A stretch of 41,239 nt of DNA from Vulcanimicrobiota bacterium (GTDB lineage: Bacteria; Vulcanimicrobiota; Vulcanimicrobiia; Vulcanimicrobiales; Vulcanimicrobiaceae). Shown here in pieces: positions 32,834 to 40,218 of the stretch (its first letter is position 1; every line of letters begins with the position of its first letter). The stretch is from assembly GCA_003136355.1 (NCBI GenBank), contig PLED01000052.1:31545-72783 (forward strand), in the 5' to 3' direction. The position numbers and the translations under genes are program-made. The notes beneath the pieces are model-generated. The model did no database searches, was not told the DNA's origin, and was given only the letters and a program-made list of their open reading frames with translations.

Positions 32834-32895
32834 GTCATGGTGAGCCTGTCGAACCACCCCGAGCAACGCGCCCTTGGCGCGCAAGTCGAGGGGCA
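32834..32895 (+). repeat. Interspersed hairpin repeat, copy 4
   Basis: Begins GTCATGGTGAGCCTGTCG; first hairpin TGGT/ACCA, second hairpin CGCGCC/GGCGCG with loop CTT, ending GTCGAGGGGCA. It lies between the convergent genes ending at 32804 and 32902. Confidence 0.88.
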
Positions 32896-32901
32896 ACGGC
32901 G

Positions 32902-33183
32902 CTACTGCGAAATGTCGCGGTACTCGCGCTCTCCCGTTTTGGGATTGTAAACCACATCGACGAGCTTTCCGGTGCCCGGATCGATGAATTTCTCACCTGT
33001 CGGTTCCCATCCGTCAGGGCCAGAACGAACGCGCGGGCGGTAGCGCCCCTCGAACAGTGTTCCCAGCAAGAGTGCCCCGCCGAAGATCAGCCACGGCATT
33101 GCGCCTACCCATGAAAATCTGATGACGAAGAGTCCCAACGCAAGCGCGCAGAGTCCGGCGAGAATGAGAATAGCTCGCAGCAT
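32902..33183 (-). CDS. Small membrane protein of unknown function
   Basis: 93 residues. Two hydrophobic segments, LRAILILAGLCALALGLFVI and AMPWLIFGGALLLGTLF, are followed by a charged tail with WEPTGEKFIDPGTGKLVDVVYNPKTGEREY, whose last part has a small repeated turn pattern. No family is recognised. The ATG overlaps the ybjQ stop by one base (TAATG), so it is translationally coupled to it and is the last gene of the Nudix-scp-nfo-dinB series. Confidence 0.75.
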   Translation of the reverse strand: MLRAILILAGLCALALGLFVIRFSWVGAMPWLIFGGALLLGTLFEGRYRPRVRSGPDGWEPTGEKFIDPGTGKLVDVVYNPKTGEREYRDISQ

Positions 33184-33506
33184 TACTGCACCGGCGTCAG
33201 CGTTACGGCCGTTCCGTAGGCCACCACTTCGGTCATCGTATTGCCCATCTCCGAGGAATCGAAGCGCATCATAGCAACGGCATCGGCGCCCATCGCCTGC
33301 GCGTTTTGTACCATGCGATCGATCGCATGGCGGCGCGTCTCTTCGACGAGCTGCGTATACTCTTTGATTTCGCCGCCCATAACCGAGCGAAGCGCCGCAA
33401 CAATATTCCCGCCCAAGCCGCGGCTTCGGACGACGACGCCAAAGACTTGGCCCTTTGTTTCCTTGATGCGGTAACCCGCGATGTTTTCCGTGGTTGCTAC
33501 GATCAT
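33183..33506 (-). CDS. YbjQ/UPF0145-family protein
   Basis: 107 residues from ATG 33506, preceded by a perfect AGGAGG 7 nt upstream. The family pattern is plain: IAGYRIKETKGQVFGVVVRSRGLGGNIVAALRS..., GGEIKEYTQLVEETRRHAIDRM, AQAMGADAVAMMRFDSSE and a final VAYGTAVTL. Members form pentamers; the role is not settled (an older name is heavy-metal-binding domain). The strong ribosome site, unusual among its neighbours, suggests higher expression. Follows dinB by 10 bp. Confidence 0.92.
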   Translation of the reverse strand: MIVATTENIAGYRIKETKGQVFGVVVRSRGLGGNIVAALRSVMGGEIKEYTQLVEETRRHAIDRMVQNAQAMGADAVAMMRFDSSEMGNTMTEVVAYGTAVTLTPVQ

Positions 33507-33516
33507 GTCGAGCCTC

Positions 33517-34572
33517 CTATTGCAGGCTACCTGCGAATAACGTTTGCTGTTTCGGTTCGCCCGCCACGAGCGAGGCCACCCGCGTTCCGAGCAGGCGGAC
33601 GGGTGAACGGCCGAGTTCCGCACGCTGTAGGCAATGGACGGCCGAGGCGAAGATCTGCTTCGCGTCCATCGTGGGTTCTGCCAAGTTCGTCTGCCGGACG
33701 ATGGTTTGAAAATCGGCGCGTTTGATCTTGATACCAATCGTGCAGGCTGACAGCCCTTCCTTTTCGAGCTTCTGCGCTAATTCCAGTGCCTGCTCGCGCA
33801 AGAGTTCGCGCAGTTGTTTTTCATCGCGCACGTCGTACTCGAAGGTTTCTTCCGTCGAGATCGATTTCGTTTCGCGTTCGGGCTCGACTTTTCGACTATC
33901 GATGCCGCGCGCCAAATCGCGCAATTCCATTCCCCATGATCCAAAGATTGCGCGTACCCGCTCGTCCGAAAGCGCGGCGACGTCGCCGATCGTTGTGATA
34001 CTGCGTTCTTGAAGGCGCGTCTGCGTCTTCGGACCGACTCCCCACAGCCGGCCGACCGGCAAAGGCGCGAGGAATTCCGCCTCCCGCCCCGGCGCGAGCG
34101 ATTCTAAACCATCGGGCTTGCACGAATCGGAAAGAATTTTGGCTACCATCATTCCGCTGGCCACGCCCGCGCTGACGGTCAATCCGCATTCTTCGAAGAT
34201 CTCGGCACGGATCGTCTGTGCCAGCTCGCGCCCGGCCTCCGTTGTGCAGTCGCCGAAATCTACGAACGCTTCGTCCATAGATAGGCCCTGCACCGGATGG
34301 CCGCGCCGTTCGAAGATCGCGAAAATCTGGTGTGACACTTCGCGATATTTTTGCATGTTCGGCCGCACCACGACGAGCTCGGGGCAAGCCTCGAGCGCAC
34401 GCCAGAGCGGAACCGCCGATTTTACGCCATATGGGCGCGCTTCGTATGAGGCGGTGAGCACTACCGCGCGCCGGCTCGATCCGGCAACTGCGACGGGCTT
34501 ACCGCGCAGTTCCGGGTTGTCGCGAATTTCCACGCTTGCGTAAAACGCGTCAATATCAAAATGCGCGATCAT
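33517..34572 (-). CDS. dinB: DNA polymerase IV (Y-family)
   Basis: Error-prone translesion polymerase. 351 residues. Catalytic motifs are FDIDAFYASVE and SMDEAFVDF; the block usually written NKFLAKIASDxxKPxG is SGMMVAKILSDSCKPDG, keeping the AKI-SD-KP core. Helix-hairpin-helix GVGPKTQTRL and the little-finger region follow. The C-terminus ends KQQTLFAG, whose QQTLF matches the sliding-clamp-binding motif. The ATG overlaps the nfo stop as ATGA, so a translesion polymerase and an abasic-site nuclease are made together; no LexA box was identified near the operon start. Confidence 0.94.
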   Translation of the reverse strand: MIAHFDIDAFYASVEIRDNPELRGKPVAVAGSSRRAVVLTASYEARPYGVKSAVPLWRALEACPELVVVRPNMQKYREVSHQIFAIFERRGHPVQGLSMDEAFVDFGDCTTEAGRELAQTIRAEIFEECGLTVSAGVASGMMVAKILSDSCKPDGLESLAPGREAEFLAPLPVGRLWGVGPKTQTRLQERSITTIGDVAALSDERVRAIFGSWGMELRDLARGIDSRKVEPERETKSISTEETFEYDVRDEKQLRELLREQALELAQKLEKEGLSACTIGIKIKRADFQTIVRQTNLAEPTMDAKQIFASAVHCLQRAELGRSPVRLLGTRVASLVAGEPKQQTLFAGSLQ

Positions 34573-35420
34573 ATCTCGTGGCCGGCACCTTTGAAGATGG
34601 CGCGAATCGTTTCGATGTTGCGCGCATCGTCGGCTTCTTCACCCGGCGTTTCGAGAATGGCGGTCTTATCGCGCAACTCGGGGCGCGCCGCAAGCGCGCG
34701 AAAGCCGTCGAAGCCGATGTTGCCTTCACCGATGTGATGGTGCCGGTCGCGATTTCCACCCAACGGTACTTCTGTATCGTTGAAATGAAACATCGGAATG
34801 CGGTCGAGGCCGATCTGCTCGGCGGCTTGGTAAAGAAAATCGTCGACGCCGCGCTGCGAGTTGATTTCGTAGCCCGCGGCCCATGCGTGAGCGGTGTCGA
34901 GGCAGACGCCGAACTGCGGATGGTCGATGGCTTTGATGAACCGGCCCAGCTCTTCGAGCGTCCCTCCACAAAGCGAACCGGCACCGGCGGAGTTTTCCAT
35001 CACCAGCGTCACCCCCGGTGTAATGCCTTCGAGCGCGGCGCTCAGCAGCCTACACGCGGAGGCGAACCCCGCCTCGCGATCGCGTTTTCCATACGAACCG
35101 AGATGCGTGTTGACGTAGTTGACGCCGCCCGCTTCGGCAGCCTCGAGGTCGAAACGCAGCAGCGCGAGCGAACCGGTCGAAACTTTTTCGTTCTCCGCTG
35201 CGAGATTGATGAGATACGGCGTATGAATCGCGCACGGTTCGATGCCGGCTTCTTTTCGCAGTTCGCGAAATTTCTCGAGCGCCGGACGGTTGATGGGACT
35301 CGTACGATAGCTGCGCGGATTACTCGAGAAGATTTGGATCGCGGTCGCTTTGACCCGCTTGGCGTATTCGATTGCCGCCGGATAACCGGCCGAGACGCGC
35401 ACGTGCACGCCGATACGCAT
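34569..35420 (-). CDS. nfo: Endonuclease IV (AP endonuclease family 2)
   Basis: Cuts DNA 5' of abasic sites in base-excision repair, using three zinc ions in a TIM barrel. 283 residues. Family blocks: IGVHVRVSAG, AIQIFSSNPRS, IHTPYLINLA, VMENSAGAG, VCLDTAHAWAAGY, FHFNDTEVPLGGNRDRHHHIGEG and ILETPG. The zinc-binding His, Glu and Asp positions are all visible in these blocks. ATG 35420 lies 4 bp after the scpB stop; the 3' end overlaps dinB. Complete and normal in length. Confidence 0.96.
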   Translation of the reverse strand: MRIGVHVRVSAGYPAAIEYAKRVKATAIQIFSSNPRSYRTSPINRPALEKFRELRKEAGIEPCAIHTPYLINLAAENEKVSTGSLALLRFDLEAAEAGGVNYVNTHLGSYGKRDREAGFASACRLLSAALEGITPGVTLVMENSAGAGSLCGGTLEELGRFIKAIDHPQFGVCLDTAHAWAAGYEINSQRGVDDFLYQAAEQIGLDRIPMFHFNDTEVPLGGNRDRHHHIGEGNIGFDGFRALAARPELRDKTAILETPGEEADDARNIETIRAIFKGAGHEI

Positions 35421-35424
35421 GCCG

Positions 35425-35997
35425 TTATTCCGCGGGAGCGCTTGCGGTCAGGTTGGCGGTCAACAAACCGAGTTCGAGCGGCTGACCTTGCTCCAACTCC
35501 ATCGGCGGTAGATCGTCGAGCGAACGCAATCCGAACGATTCCAAAAACTCCGGCGTCGTCTTGTAGAGCAGCGGGCGGCCGACGACGTCTTTGCGCCCGG
35601 CTTCGGCGATAAACATGCGGTCGAGCAGCGTCGAGACGACGCTGTCGGAAGCAACGCCGCGAATCGCCTCGATCTCGCTTTTCGTCACCGGTTGAAGGTA
35701 AGCGACGATTGCGAGCGTTTCGAGCGCCGGCGTCGAGAGATTGTTACGCGGCGGCAGCAAATACGCTTCCACGACTTCGCGCGCCGAAGGCGCCGTCGCG
35801 AAACGGTAACCGCCGGCCACTTCGCGCAGCACGATGCCGCGCTCCGCGTACTCGGCCTCGATTTGCTGCAAGGCCGTCGCAACGTCAGTCTCCGACGCGC
35901 GCGTCAGCTTCGCGATCTCTTTTATCGGCAGCGCTTCACTTGCAACGAAGAGCAGCGCCTCGATCGGGCGCCGCAATTGATCGATCTCCCCGTTCAC
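35425..35997 (-). CDS. scpB: Segregation and condensation protein B
   Basis: Winged-helix partner of ScpA and SMC. 190 residues. IEALLFVASEALPIKEIAKL is the N-terminal wing block, and YLLPPRNNLSTPALETLAIVAYLQPVTKSEIEAIRGVASDSVVSTLLDR is the family core; the region RKDVVGRPLLYKTTPEFLESFGL closes it. GTG 35997 overlaps the scpA stop as GTGA. A Pro/Ala tail follows the domain. scpA and scpB next to each other is the common bacterial arrangement; smc is not in the window. Confidence 0.95.
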   Translation of the reverse strand: MNGEIDQLRRPIEALLFVASEALPIKEIAKLTRASETDVATALQQIEAEYAERGIVLREVAGGYRFATAPSAREVVEAYLLPPRNNLSTPALETLAIVAYLQPVTKSEIEAIRGVASDSVVSTLLDRMFIAEAGRKDVVGRPLLYKTTPEFLESFGLRSLDDLPPMELEQGQPLELGLLTANLTASAPAE

Positions 35998-36758
35998 GCT
36001 TTTGCCACCAAGAACAGCCGAATATCGTCGAAGGGCGCTTGCTGATCGTACGAAAGACGCTTGCGGCGGATGAGTTCGAGGATCGCCAGGAACGTCACCA
36101 CGATCGATTCGCGCGTCATGCCCAGTTCTTTGCAGATTGTCGAGAACAGCACCTCGCGCTGCTCGCGCACGCGGCGCATGATGTAATCCATCGAAGCGAC
36201 CAGCGTCAAGCGTTCGCGCGCGATCGTCCGTTTTTCCGGCCGCGCGCTTTGGAGCATCGTAAGAAACGCGTGCGTGAGCCGGTTGGGATCGACGCGGTAG
36301 CGCTGGCGCAGCTCGCCGTGCGGATCGCCGAAGTCGCGAAAGAAGTATGACGACGCCTCGAATTGGCGCTGGCGTAAATCTTCGCCGACTTCGCGATACT
36401 TGGAATACGCGATGAGACGCTGACGGAGGCGCTCCTCGACCTCTTCGGGCGACTCGCCCTCTTCCAAAAACTCCGCGGGAATCGGCGGCAGCAGCGCGCG
36501 CGACTTCAAGAACACAAGAGTGGCGGCGACGACCAGATACTCGGCGGCGACCTCGACGTCGATGGCCTGCATCATCGAAACGTATTCGAGAAATTGCTCC
36601 GCGACTAAGGCAAGCGGGACGGTCGCAATGTCGAGCTGCTTCTCTTTGACCAAATGGAGCAACAAGTCCAGCGGACCGTCGAAATTCGCCACGCTTACGC
36701 GGAGCGCGTGTTCGTTTTGGTCAGGCTGTAAGACGGCCGGGGCGCCCGAATCGGTCAC
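35994..36758 (-). CDS. scpA: Segregation and condensation protein A (kleisin)
   Basis: Kleisin that links SMC heads in the bacterial condensin. 254 residues. The N-terminal block VANFDGPLDLLLHLVKEKQLDIATVPLALVAEQ is diagnostic, followed by the acidic linker and the C-terminal winged helix (VVTFLAILELIRRKRL). The start GTG 36758 is 9 bp after the Nudix stop; a weak GTAGCTCC precedes it. Coupled to scpB by the GTGA overlap. Confidence 0.95.
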   Translation of the reverse strand: MTDSGAPAVLQPDQNEHALRVSVANFDGPLDLLLHLVKEKQLDIATVPLALVAEQFLEYVSMMQAIDVEVAAEYLVVAATLVFLKSRALLPPIPAEFLEEGESPEEVEERLRQRLIAYSKYREVGEDLRQRQFEASSYFFRDFGDPHGELRQRYRVDPNRLTHAFLTMLQSARPEKRTIARERLTLVASMDYIMRRVREQREVLFSTICKELGMTRESIVVTFLAILELIRRKRLSYDQQAPFDDIRLFLVAKA

Positions 36759-36767
36759 GGAGCTACT

Positions 36768-37247
36768 TTACGAGGAACGCTGCTCGGCAACCCTCGCGAC
36801 AACCGGAATATCGCCAAACTCGGTGGGATGGGCCATCAGGTAATCCTGGGCCATGTCGATTAGCCGCTTCTCGTTAACGTACTTGAGCGCTCGCTTTGCG
36901 GCCCCAACTTCGAACCAGCGGGCTTCGTCGACTTCATGATCGTGATTCGCGGTATCTCCGGAAAGATAGCGCATAAGGTAAAACGTTACGGACTTCTTGT
37001 GCTTAAGATGGTTGAGGTAAAACCAGTACGAGATGTCGTTGAGTTTGGTGACGATCTCGGCCCAGCAGCCGGTCTCCTCGCGGACTTCGCGCAGGGCGGC
37101 CTGCTCGTGGGATTCCCGCACTTCAACGTGGCCCTTGGGCAGCGTCCAAATCCGCGGCGTGCCTCGCCCGATGAGCAAAGCATCGTAGGCCGACTCGCGC
37201 CGCCGGAGCACGAGCCCGCCGGCGGAAACCTCGAATTTGATTCGCAT
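36768..37247 (-). CDS. Nudix hydrolase (Ap4A hydrolase-like)
   Basis: 159 residues. The Nudix box is complete: GHVEVRESHEQAALREVREETGC fits G-x5-E-x7-REVxEExG. It is preceded by SAGGLVLRRRES and TPRIWTLPKGHVE, the pattern of diadenosine-polyphosphate and similar hydrolases. First gene of the run through scpA, scpB, nfo, dinB, ybjQ and the small membrane protein; start ATG 37247 with GGGG 7 nt upstream. A -10-like box lies about 70 bp upstream. The substrate is not fixed by sequence. Confidence 0.92.
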   Translation of the reverse strand: MRIKFEVSAGGLVLRRRESAYDALLIGRGTPRIWTLPKGHVEVRESHEQAALREVREETGCWAEIVTKLNDISYWFYLNHLKHKKSVTFYLMRYLSGDTANHDHEVDEARWFEVGAAKRALKYVNEKRLIDMAQDYLMAHPTEFGDIPVVARVAEQRSS

Positions 37248-37315
37248 CGTTAGCCCCTAAAGAACCCCTAGAGGACCGGAAAGGCGCCCCCGCCGGGTCG
37301 CCTCCTATTACTTCG

Positions 37316-37321
37316 ATTATA
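37316..37321 (-). promoter_or_regulatory. Candidate -10 box for the Nudix-scp-nfo-dinB operon
   Basis: TATAAT on the minus strand, leaving a leader of about 60 nt before ATG 37247. The leader contains an AGGAGG without a start codon and a GC-rich GGCG/CGCC pairing. No convincing -35 was found at 17 bp. Confidence 0.4.
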
Positions 37322-37345
37322 GCCGACGGACCCAAGAAGAGCCTG

Positions 37346-37819
37346 CTAGGGAGGGACGGTTCCGACCGGTTCCGGGGACCCAACGGCCGAGGCCGGGCAG
37401 GGCAGCAAGCGGCTCTCTGAGGCGGGTCCGGCGGAAAACGTGAGGGCGTAGCCGCCGGCCGACGGGCAAGGCTGGGGCCCGACGGCACGGCCGTAGGCAT
37501 CGACCGTGATCGTGAAGGGCGGCTTCCCCAAGACGGGCTCGGAGACGTCCGCGCGCAGCGTTTCGGGCGGCGCATCGGCAGGCGAGATCGAAACGACCGT
37601 CCCGCTTCCGCTTGGCGCGACCGCGAAGCTCAGGGTCGCGTTTCCGCCAGCCGATGCAACGGTACGCGCGTGCGCGAGTTGCGCGTCGAAAATGGTGGCC
37701 GCGGATTGCGTCTCAAACGCGCGGTTGCCAAAACTCATCGACGCGAACGCCCAAAGCATCGCGAGGATCGCAACGGTGAGCAGTACCTCGATCAAGCTTG
37801 TCCCGCGCTGTGCCTCCAC
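37346..37819 (-). CDS. Orphan type IV pilin-like / GspH-type pseudopilin
   Basis: 157 residues from GTG 37819. The prepilin-peptidase motif is at the N-terminus: RG|TSLIEVLLTVAILAML, with Gly before the cut and Glu at position +5, followed by the hydrophobic helix ending WAFASMSFG. The rest is a Gly/Ala/Pro-rich globular part with a Cys pair (QPCPSAGG and LLPCPAS), suggesting a minor pilin or GspH-like protein. No pilus, secretion or prepilin-peptidase gene is in the window. No ribosome site is obvious. Confidence 0.82.
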   Translation of the reverse strand: MEAQRGTSLIEVLLTVAILAMLWAFASMSFGNRAFETQSAATIFDAQLAHARTVASAGGNATLSFAVAPSGSGTVVSISPADAPPETLRADVSEPVLGKPPFTITVDAYGRAVGPQPCPSAGGYALTFSAGPASESRLLPCPASAVGSPEPVGTVPP

Positions 37820-37838
37820 CGAAAGCGCGGTGCCCGGA

Positions 37839-37871
37839 CAAAAACAAAAACCGGCCCATCGGCCGGAAAAA
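37839..37871 (-). terminator. Rho-independent terminator of the 37891 gene
   Basis: On the minus strand CCGGCC-GATG-GGCCGG (stem at 37851-37866) is followed by TTTTTGTTTTTGT, and a T-rich stretch precedes it. This is a classical terminator 19 bp beyond the stop of the 45-residue protein and shields the pseudopilin gene from it. Confidence 0.85.
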
Positions 37872-37890
37872 GGTTCTGAAAAGACCTTAG

Positions 37891-38028
37891 CTACTTCGAA
37901 GTTTTCTTCGCGACCTTCGCAACCAAACTGCGCCCAATAACAAGCTCTGCCGCACGCCGCGCACGGGCGCTTGCTCGTAGCTTGTCCAGCGGAATCGACG
38001 GTGCCGGCTTGTTCGAAATTTTCGTCAT
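37891..38028 (-). CDS. Small basic protein, 45 residues
   Basis: Starts ATG 38028, with AAGGATT about 10 nt upstream and 13 nt after the stop of the frameshifted gene, and ends 19 bp before a clear terminator. The product has 13 Lys/Arg and few acidic residues (LRASARARRAAELVIGR, VAKVAKKTSK), probably a single helix with charged tail. The arrangement, a larger gene followed by a tiny basic one and then a terminator, resembles a small accessory bicistron. No family is recognised; a nucleic-acid-binding or antitoxin-like role is only a guess. Confidence 0.6.
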   Translation of the reverse strand: MTKISNKPAPSIPLDKLRASARARRAAELVIGRSLVAKVAKKTSK

Positions 38029-38041
38029 TTTCAGATAATCC

Positions 38042-38732
38042 TTAATGCAGTATACCACGACCGCGGAAAAACCGCGTTGGCCGTTCCTGAGTAAGCCAAG
38101 CAACCATGCGTATTTCCTCGTGGCTTTCCTCGTACAGGCGCCGGAGGGCCCGAAGACCCGGATAAGCCTCCGTCCCATCATCAAAACGCACTTCGTATCC
38201 AGCTATGGCCGGAGCGTACCCGTAGACTTCTTCGGATATCTCTTTCGGGTTCACACCATCGCGAGTGAGTTCTTTCTTAAACAGCGCGACAAGACGGTCC
38301 ATAATACCCGGAGTAACAATCTGCCAACCTAGCTGCGGCCAAACTACTGGGCCGTCCTCGTCGGCTATCATAAAAACACACGACACCCGTGCCTTGTAAT
38401 AAAACTGGATGGCCTTTGTATAGTGTGCCAGGGCCAGGTCCATCTCGCGGAAGTCCGGCTCAACTCTAATATTCTTGTGGTCGACTCGGATAAGATCGTT
38501 TTTTTTTCCTGATCGTTCTAAAAAATGTGCCCGCTGGCTCGGCTGTTTCGTCGATGTTAACCTTCCAGAACTGTCCCCTGATTTCAAGTTCGCCCGCAAA
38601 ACCAACGCTTAAGCTACAAGAAGAAACGAAGCGAAGGCCGTTAAAACTGTGCGTGATCCTAAACGCATTTTCTATTTCGGCTCGACTAACGCGCCCAAGG
38701 AAAATGTTGGATATTGACTCATCGACGCCCAC
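38042..38732 (-). pseudogene. Hypothetical gene, frame broken at an A9 run
   Basis: Two reading frames of similar codon style abut on the minus strand at AAAAAAAAA (38499-38507). Upstream frame, from about GTG 38732: VDESISNIFLGRVSRAEI...AGTFFRTIRKKK, then a few unrelated codons and a stop at 38466. Downstream frame: KKNDLIRVDHKNIRVEPDF...RFFRGRGILH, stop at 38042. Eight instead of nine A would join them into one 229-residue protein. The start is uncertain; GTG 38732 lies 22 bp after the gcvPB stop but has no ribosome site. No signal peptide or known family. It is AT-richer than its neighbours. Sequencing error, a real mutation, phase variation or transcript slippage are all possible. Confidence 0.6.
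38499..38507 (-). other. A9 homopolymer at the frame junction
   Basis: Nine A on the minus strand, the longest such run I noticed in the window. It sits exactly where the two frames of the 38042-38732 gene must be joined, and a change of one A restores the frame. Confidence 0.85.
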
Positions 38733-38754
38733 CGGGGTTATTTTCGCGGACAGG

Positions 38755-40218
38755 CTATTGCTGGCGCCACCGTAGATCAGGTTCGCGAGCCGCGCGAGTT
38801 TCGTCGAGCCGGCCGACGACGGTAGTGATCGGCGCTGCCAAAATCTTCTCGGGTTCGCGCTTCGCCGTTTCGACGATGTCGCGCAACGCCTCAACGAATG
38901 CGTCGAGCGTTTCCTTCGATTCGGTTTCGGTCGGCTCGATCATCAGACATTCGGGAACGATCAGCGGGAAGTACATGGTCGGCGCCATGTAGCCGCGATC
39001 GAGCAACGCTTTGGCGATGTCGAGCGCGCGCACGCCGGTCTCTTTTTTCAACTCCTGCGCCGACGCGACGAACTCGTGACGGCAAATCTCGTCGTACGGC
39101 GTCTCCAAGAACTCCCGAATCTTAACGCGCAGGTAATTGGCATTGAGAACCGCCAGCTGCGAGACTTTCGTCAACCCCTCCGCGCCGTTTGCGTACACGT
39201 ACGCGAGCGCGCGCACGATATGCGCGAAATTCGACCAGAACGACCGCATCGGTCCGATGCTTTTCGGCATATCGAAATCTAAAACGAACGCATCGTTCTT
39301 CTTGCGGACGTACGGCGTCGGCAAGAAATCGACCAAATGCTTCGCCACGCCCAACGGACCCGAACCGGCGCCGCCGCCGCCGTGCGGAATCGTGAACGTC
39401 TTGTGCAGGTTGAGATGCATGAGATCGAAGCCCATGTCGCCCGGCCGCGCGTTGCCCATCAGCGCATTGGCGTTCGCGCCGTCGTAATAACACAAACCGC
39501 CGGCCTCGTGAACCGCGCGCGTGATCTCGTGCACGTGATCTTCGAAGAGACCGAGCGTGTTGGGGTTGGTCATCATGACAACCGCCGTGTCGTCGCCGAG
39601 CACTTTCTTCACTTCGTCGACGCTGACGCGGCCGCGCTTGTCGCTCTTGAGCGAGATGACTTTGAAACCGCACATCGCCGCAGAAGCCGGATTCGTGCCG
39701 TGCGCCGTGTCCGGAACGATGACCTTATCGCGCTTGGTCTCGCCGCGACCCTTGAAGTACGCCTTGGCGATCAGCAGCGCCGCCAGTTCGGCATGCGCGC
39801 CCGCCGACGGATTGAGCGAAAACGCCGCCATTCCGAAGAGCGAGCAGAGGCTGCGCTCGAGCTCCCACATGATCCGCAGCGCGCCTTGCGCTTGAGCGTC
39901 GGGCGTGTACGGGTGCAAGTCGCGCAACCCCGGAAGATTTGCCATCGCATCGTTAACGCGCGGATTGTACTTCATCGTGCACGAGCCCAGCGGATAAAAT
40001 CCCACATCGATTCCGAACGTGCGCTGCGAAAGGCGCGTAAAGTGCCGGACAACATCCATCTCGCTGTTGTCGGGGATGGGCAGATCGTCACGCAGGGTCT
40101 CGCGCGGCAAGAATTCGTCTAGGTTTTTTCCGCGTTCGAAATAACGATTGGCCCGGCCGTCCTGTCCGGACTCGAAGATGAGCGGCGAGGCGGTATGGTC
40201 AGACACGGGCGTGGACAT
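38755..40218 (-). CDS. gcvPB: Glycine decarboxylase (P protein) subunit 2
   Basis: C-terminal half of the two-subunit glycine cleavage P protein; PLP-dependent decarboxylation of glycine with transfer of aminomethyl to lipoyl-GcvH. 487 residues. The PLP lysine is K273 in LNLHKTFTIPHGGGG; LGSCTMKYNPR, SAGAHAELA, VPDTAHGTNPASA and NPNTLGLFE are further conserved blocks. ATG 40218 overlaps gcvPA by 20 bp. The C-terminus ends DLRWRQQ, and the accessory frameshifted gene follows 22 bp later. Confidence 0.96.
   Translation of the reverse strand: MSTPVSDHTASPLIFESGQDGRANRYFERGKNLDEFLPRETLRDDLPIPDNSEMDVVRHFTRLSQRTFGIDVGFYPLGSCTMKYNPRVNDAMANLPGLRDLHPYTPDAQAQGALRIMWELERSLCSLFGMAAFSLNPSAGAHAELAALLIAKAYFKGRGETKRDKVIVPDTAHGTNPASAAMCGFKVISLKSDKRGRVSVDEVKKVLGDDTAVVMMTNPNTLGLFEDHVHEITRAVHEAGGLCYYDGANANALMGNARPGDMGFDLMHLNLHKTFTIPHGGGGAGSGPLGVAKHLVDFLPTPYVRKKNDAFVLDFDMPKSIGPMRSFWSNFAHIVRALAYVYANGAEGLTKVSQLAVLNANYLRVKIREFLETPYDEICRHEFVASAQELKKETGVRALDIAKALLDRGYMAPTMYFPLIVPECLMIEPTETESKETLDAFVEALRDIVETAKREPEKILAAPITTVVGRLDETRAAREPDLRWRQQ

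Noticed and set aside
34536-35612. Long open frame on the + strand across nfo (358 codons)
   Set aside because: Antisense to complete endonuclease IV and part of scpB; Arg-rich, no recognisable domain.
36028-36048. CGTCGAAGGGCGCTTGCTGA resembling the interspersed-repeat tail
   Set aside because: Only about ten bases match, there is no hairpin, and it encodes conserved ScpA sequence.
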